DNA from: Sulfurimonas sp.
GTDB taxonomy: Bacteria > Campylobacterota > Campylobacteria > Campylobacterales > Sulfurimonadaceae
Assembly: GCA_027056465.1 (NCBI GenBank)
Contig: JALUKS010000185.1
Span: forward strand, 1-7,329
Length of the DNA: 7,329 nt
Reading direction: 5' to 3'
The notes below the pieces were generated by a model. That model did no database searches. It saw only the letters and a list, made by a program, of their open reading frames with translations, and was not told the origin of the DNA. Shown here in pieces: positions 6,214 through 7,329 of the stretch. The translations under genes were made by a program, and so were the position numbers. Positions within the stretch are counted from its first letter, which is position 1. Every line of letters starts with the position of its first letter.

Positions 6214-6228
6214 ATGCTATAATAGCAT
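6214..6228. promoter_or_regulatory. Palindromic back-to-back promoter of proA and proC
   Basis: ATGCTATAATAGCAT consists of perfect 7-bp arms around a central A. On the plus strand it reads TGCTATAAT, an extended -10 (TGn plus perfect TATAAT, 6218-6223). It would start proC transcription near 6230, about 20 bases before its ATG. On the minus strand it reads TGCTATTAT, an extended -10 with one mismatch (6224-6219). It would start proA transcription near 6212, about 26 bases before its ATG. The -35 regions are weak on both sides. The two RNA polymerase sites overlap almost fully, so they should exclude each other. Confidence 0.6.
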
Positions 6229-6249
6229 AAAAATTATTTAGGATTAAAG

Positions 6250-7011
6250 ATGAAAACTATCACTTTTGTAGGAAATGGAAATATGGCACTGAGTATCGCT
6301 CAAGGACTCAAGGAAATTTACAAGATAGAGGTCGTAGGTCGTAGTATGCAAAAACTTGAAAAATTTGAAGATGCTCTTGGTGTAAATGTAGAAAAATATC
6401 TTTACGAACAATTTGATATGAAAGATAAAACTATTCTTTTTTGTGTGAAACCTGCAAATGTTGAGGAGGTAGGTAAAAAGCTCTCAGGGAAAGCTCGTGT
6501 TATCTTCTCTGTTCTCGCTGGAACTACCCTAGAAAAGCTCAAAGCAAACCTAAACACCGATGCTGTAGTAAGAACCATGCCAAACCTCGCTGCAAGTGTA
6601 GGCAAATCAATGACAACTCTCACAGGTGACCTCGCGTTTCAAGAGGAGGCTGAAACACTCCTTGGGGCTATAGGCACGACAAGATGGCTAGGTAGTGAAA
6701 AAGAGATAGATATTGCCACAGGATTAGCAGGAAGTGGACCTGCCTACTTAGCACTTATAGCAGAAGCACTTGCAGATGGAGCAGTAAAACAGGGACTTAA
6801 ACGCGATGATGCTATGGCTATCATGCGCGGACTCTTCGGTGGTTTTGGGGAGCTTATACAAGATATACACCCTGCACTACTTAAAGATGGAGTGATGAGT
6901 GCAGGAGGAACAACTGCTGCTGGATATGGGGCATTAGAAGATGCAGGAGTACGTTCTGCGTGTATGCAGGCTATAGAGAGTGCCTATAAAAAAGCAGTTG
7001 CTCTCTCTTAA
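6250..7011 (+). CDS. proC: Pyrroline-5-carboxylate reductase ProC
   Basis: ProC reduces 1-pyrroline-5-carboxylate to L-proline with NAD(P)H, the last step of proline synthesis. The 253 residues are slightly below the usual length (about 265-275). The N-terminal Rossmann fold starts with FVGNGNMA (6-13), followed by CVKP (65-68), VVRTMPNLAASVG (106-118), the dimerisation-domain GLAGSGPAYLALIAEALADG (158-177) and DGVMSAGGTTAAG (213-225). In the last motif the usual SPGGTT proline is alanine (A218), a mild departure. The ATG at 6250 has AGGA 6 bases upstream. It is divergent from proA, whose product supplies its substrate after spontaneous cyclisation. The TAA stop lies in the loop of an 8-bp hairpin (7000-7020). 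Confidence 0.97.
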   Translation: MKTITFVGNGNMALSIAQGLKEIYKIEVVGRSMQKLEKFEDALGVNVEKYLYEQFDMKDKTILFCVKPANVEEVGKKLSGKARVIFSVLAGTTLEKLKANLNTDAVVRTMPNLAASVGKSMTTLTGDLAFQEEAETLLGAIGTTRWLGSEKEIDIATGLAGSGPAYLALIAEALADGAVKQGLKRDDAMAIMRGLFGGFGELIQDIHPALLKDGVMSAGGTTAAGYGALEDAGVRSACMQAIESAYKKAVALS

Positions 7012-7020
7012 CGAGAGAGC
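6988..7020 (-). terminator. Hairpin with downstream T-run, likely ending thrC transcription
   Basis: GCTCTCTC (7000-7007) pairs with GAGAGAGC (7013-7020) around a 5-base loop that contains the proC stop. On the minus strand the stem is followed by AACTGC and then six T's (6993-6988). The T-run is 6 bases from the stem, so termination may be imperfect. No T-run follows the stem on the plus strand. Confidence 0.45.
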
Positions 7021-7026
7021 TGAGAA

Positions 7027-7043
7027 AGCATTAGATAAATGCT
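7027..7043 (+). terminator. Weak second hairpin downstream of proC
   Basis: AGCATT (7027-7032) and AATGCT (7038-7043) form a 6-bp stem with a 5-base loop. It covers the thrC stop codon (7031-7033). On the plus strand a TTTTT run follows 8 bases later (7052-7056). The stem is short and AT-rich, so a role in ending proC transcripts is only possible. Confidence 0.25.
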
Positions 7044-7329
7044 AAAATCTCTTTTTCTATATTCTCTTTGTTGATGAGAGTGCTTTGTGCTATCTCTTTT
7101 GAGAAGAGTCCTTTTATCATCGCTGGGATGGCTAAGGAAGCTGTTTTTGAAATAGCTTCTAGTGCTACTATATCCTCCGCATCCTCTTCACCTGTAAGAG
7201 CATTTGCTATCACTGGAGAGAACTTTGTCCACTCAGCAGTGGAGTAGGCTATAGTTTTTATAGCTGGGTTTGAGCATGTCTCGTACGACTTCATACAAGT
7301 AGCAGTATGAGGATCCATAAGATAGTTAT
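7031..7329 (-). CDS. thrC: Threonine synthase, C-terminal end (runs off right edge)
   Basis: Threonine synthase converts O-phospho-L-homoserine to L-threonine using pyridoxal phosphate. Only the last 98 codons are visible, and the frame stays open to the right edge. The methionine at 7318 is internal: it is preceded in frame by NYL, and the stretch NYLMDPHTATCMKSYE carries the DPHTA motif found near the C-terminus of threonine synthases. The segment KTIAYSTAEWTKFSPVIANAL that follows resembles the family's 'TAxxxKF' region after that motif. The PLP lysine and the rest of the catalytic domain lie outside the window. It is convergent with proC, with 19 bases between the stop codons. Confidence 0.85.
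   Translation of the reverse strand, partial: NYLMDPHTATCMKSYETCSNPAIKTIAYSTAEWTKFSPVIANALTGEEDAEDIVALEAISKTASLAIPAMIKGLFSKEIAQSTLINKENIEKEILAFI

Noticed and set aside
5243..6241. Four overlapping plus-strand open frames inside proA
   Set aside because: They lie antisense to the conserved proA frame, lack sensible ribosome sites, and their products are low-complexity or unrecognisable.
6402..6623. Minus-strand 73-codon frame inside proC
   Set aside because: Antisense to conserved proC motifs (VVRTMPN region), so it is a shadow.
7031..7318. Independent 95-residue gene starting at the ATG at 7318
   Set aside because: The frame stays open upstream to the window edge and the residues around this Met belong to the threonine synthase DPHTA region. 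It is a truncated view of thrC.

Overview
The window looks like chromosomal DNA of a Campylobacterota (epsilonproteobacterial) species, most like the Sulfurimonas/Sulfuricurvum group. This rests on the AT-rich composition, the AAGGA-type ribosome sites, strong TATAAT-like -10 boxes with weak -35 boxes, and the character of the encoded proteins. The genus is an inference. No rRNA, tRNA, CRISPR array or insertion sequence was seen.

Layout. (1) Positions 1-1745, minus strand: a tight operon of rsmH (16S rRNA methyltransferase, GTG start), a small FtsL-like division protein overlapping it by 4 bp, and the start of an RND efflux permease that runs off the left edge. (2) Positions 1854-2972, plus strand: a membrane-anchored receiver-domain protein, divergent from rsmH. 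It ends in an HPt-like domain that has lost its phosphorylatable histidine. (3) Positions 2969-4875, minus strand: a three-gene operon of a DUF2249-like small protein, a polytopic membrane protein resembling the NnrS/heme-copper-oxidase-like group, and a DUF59/MIP18 Fe-S assembly-type protein. It has its own -10 box and an upstream palindrome. (4) Positions 4954-7011: proA (minus) and proC (plus), two steps of proline synthesis, diverging from one 15-bp palindrome that carries a -10 box for each direction. (5) Positions 7031-7329, minus strand: the C-terminal end of threonine synthase, convergent with proC across a short hairpin region.

How the genes fit together. ProA and ProC catalyse the steps on either side of the spontaneous cyclisation of glutamate semialdehyde; proB is not in the window. 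RsmH and the FtsL-like protein preserve the usual start of the division/cell-wall (dcw) cluster, but the next gene is an efflux pump instead of ftsI or murE. The least-described part is the DUF2249-like/membrane protein/DUF59 operon. Its composition suggests a role in redox, NO or metal-centre biology, but the sequence alone does not prove this. The receiver protein, with an intact receiver and a dead HPt-like tail, is the second notable item.
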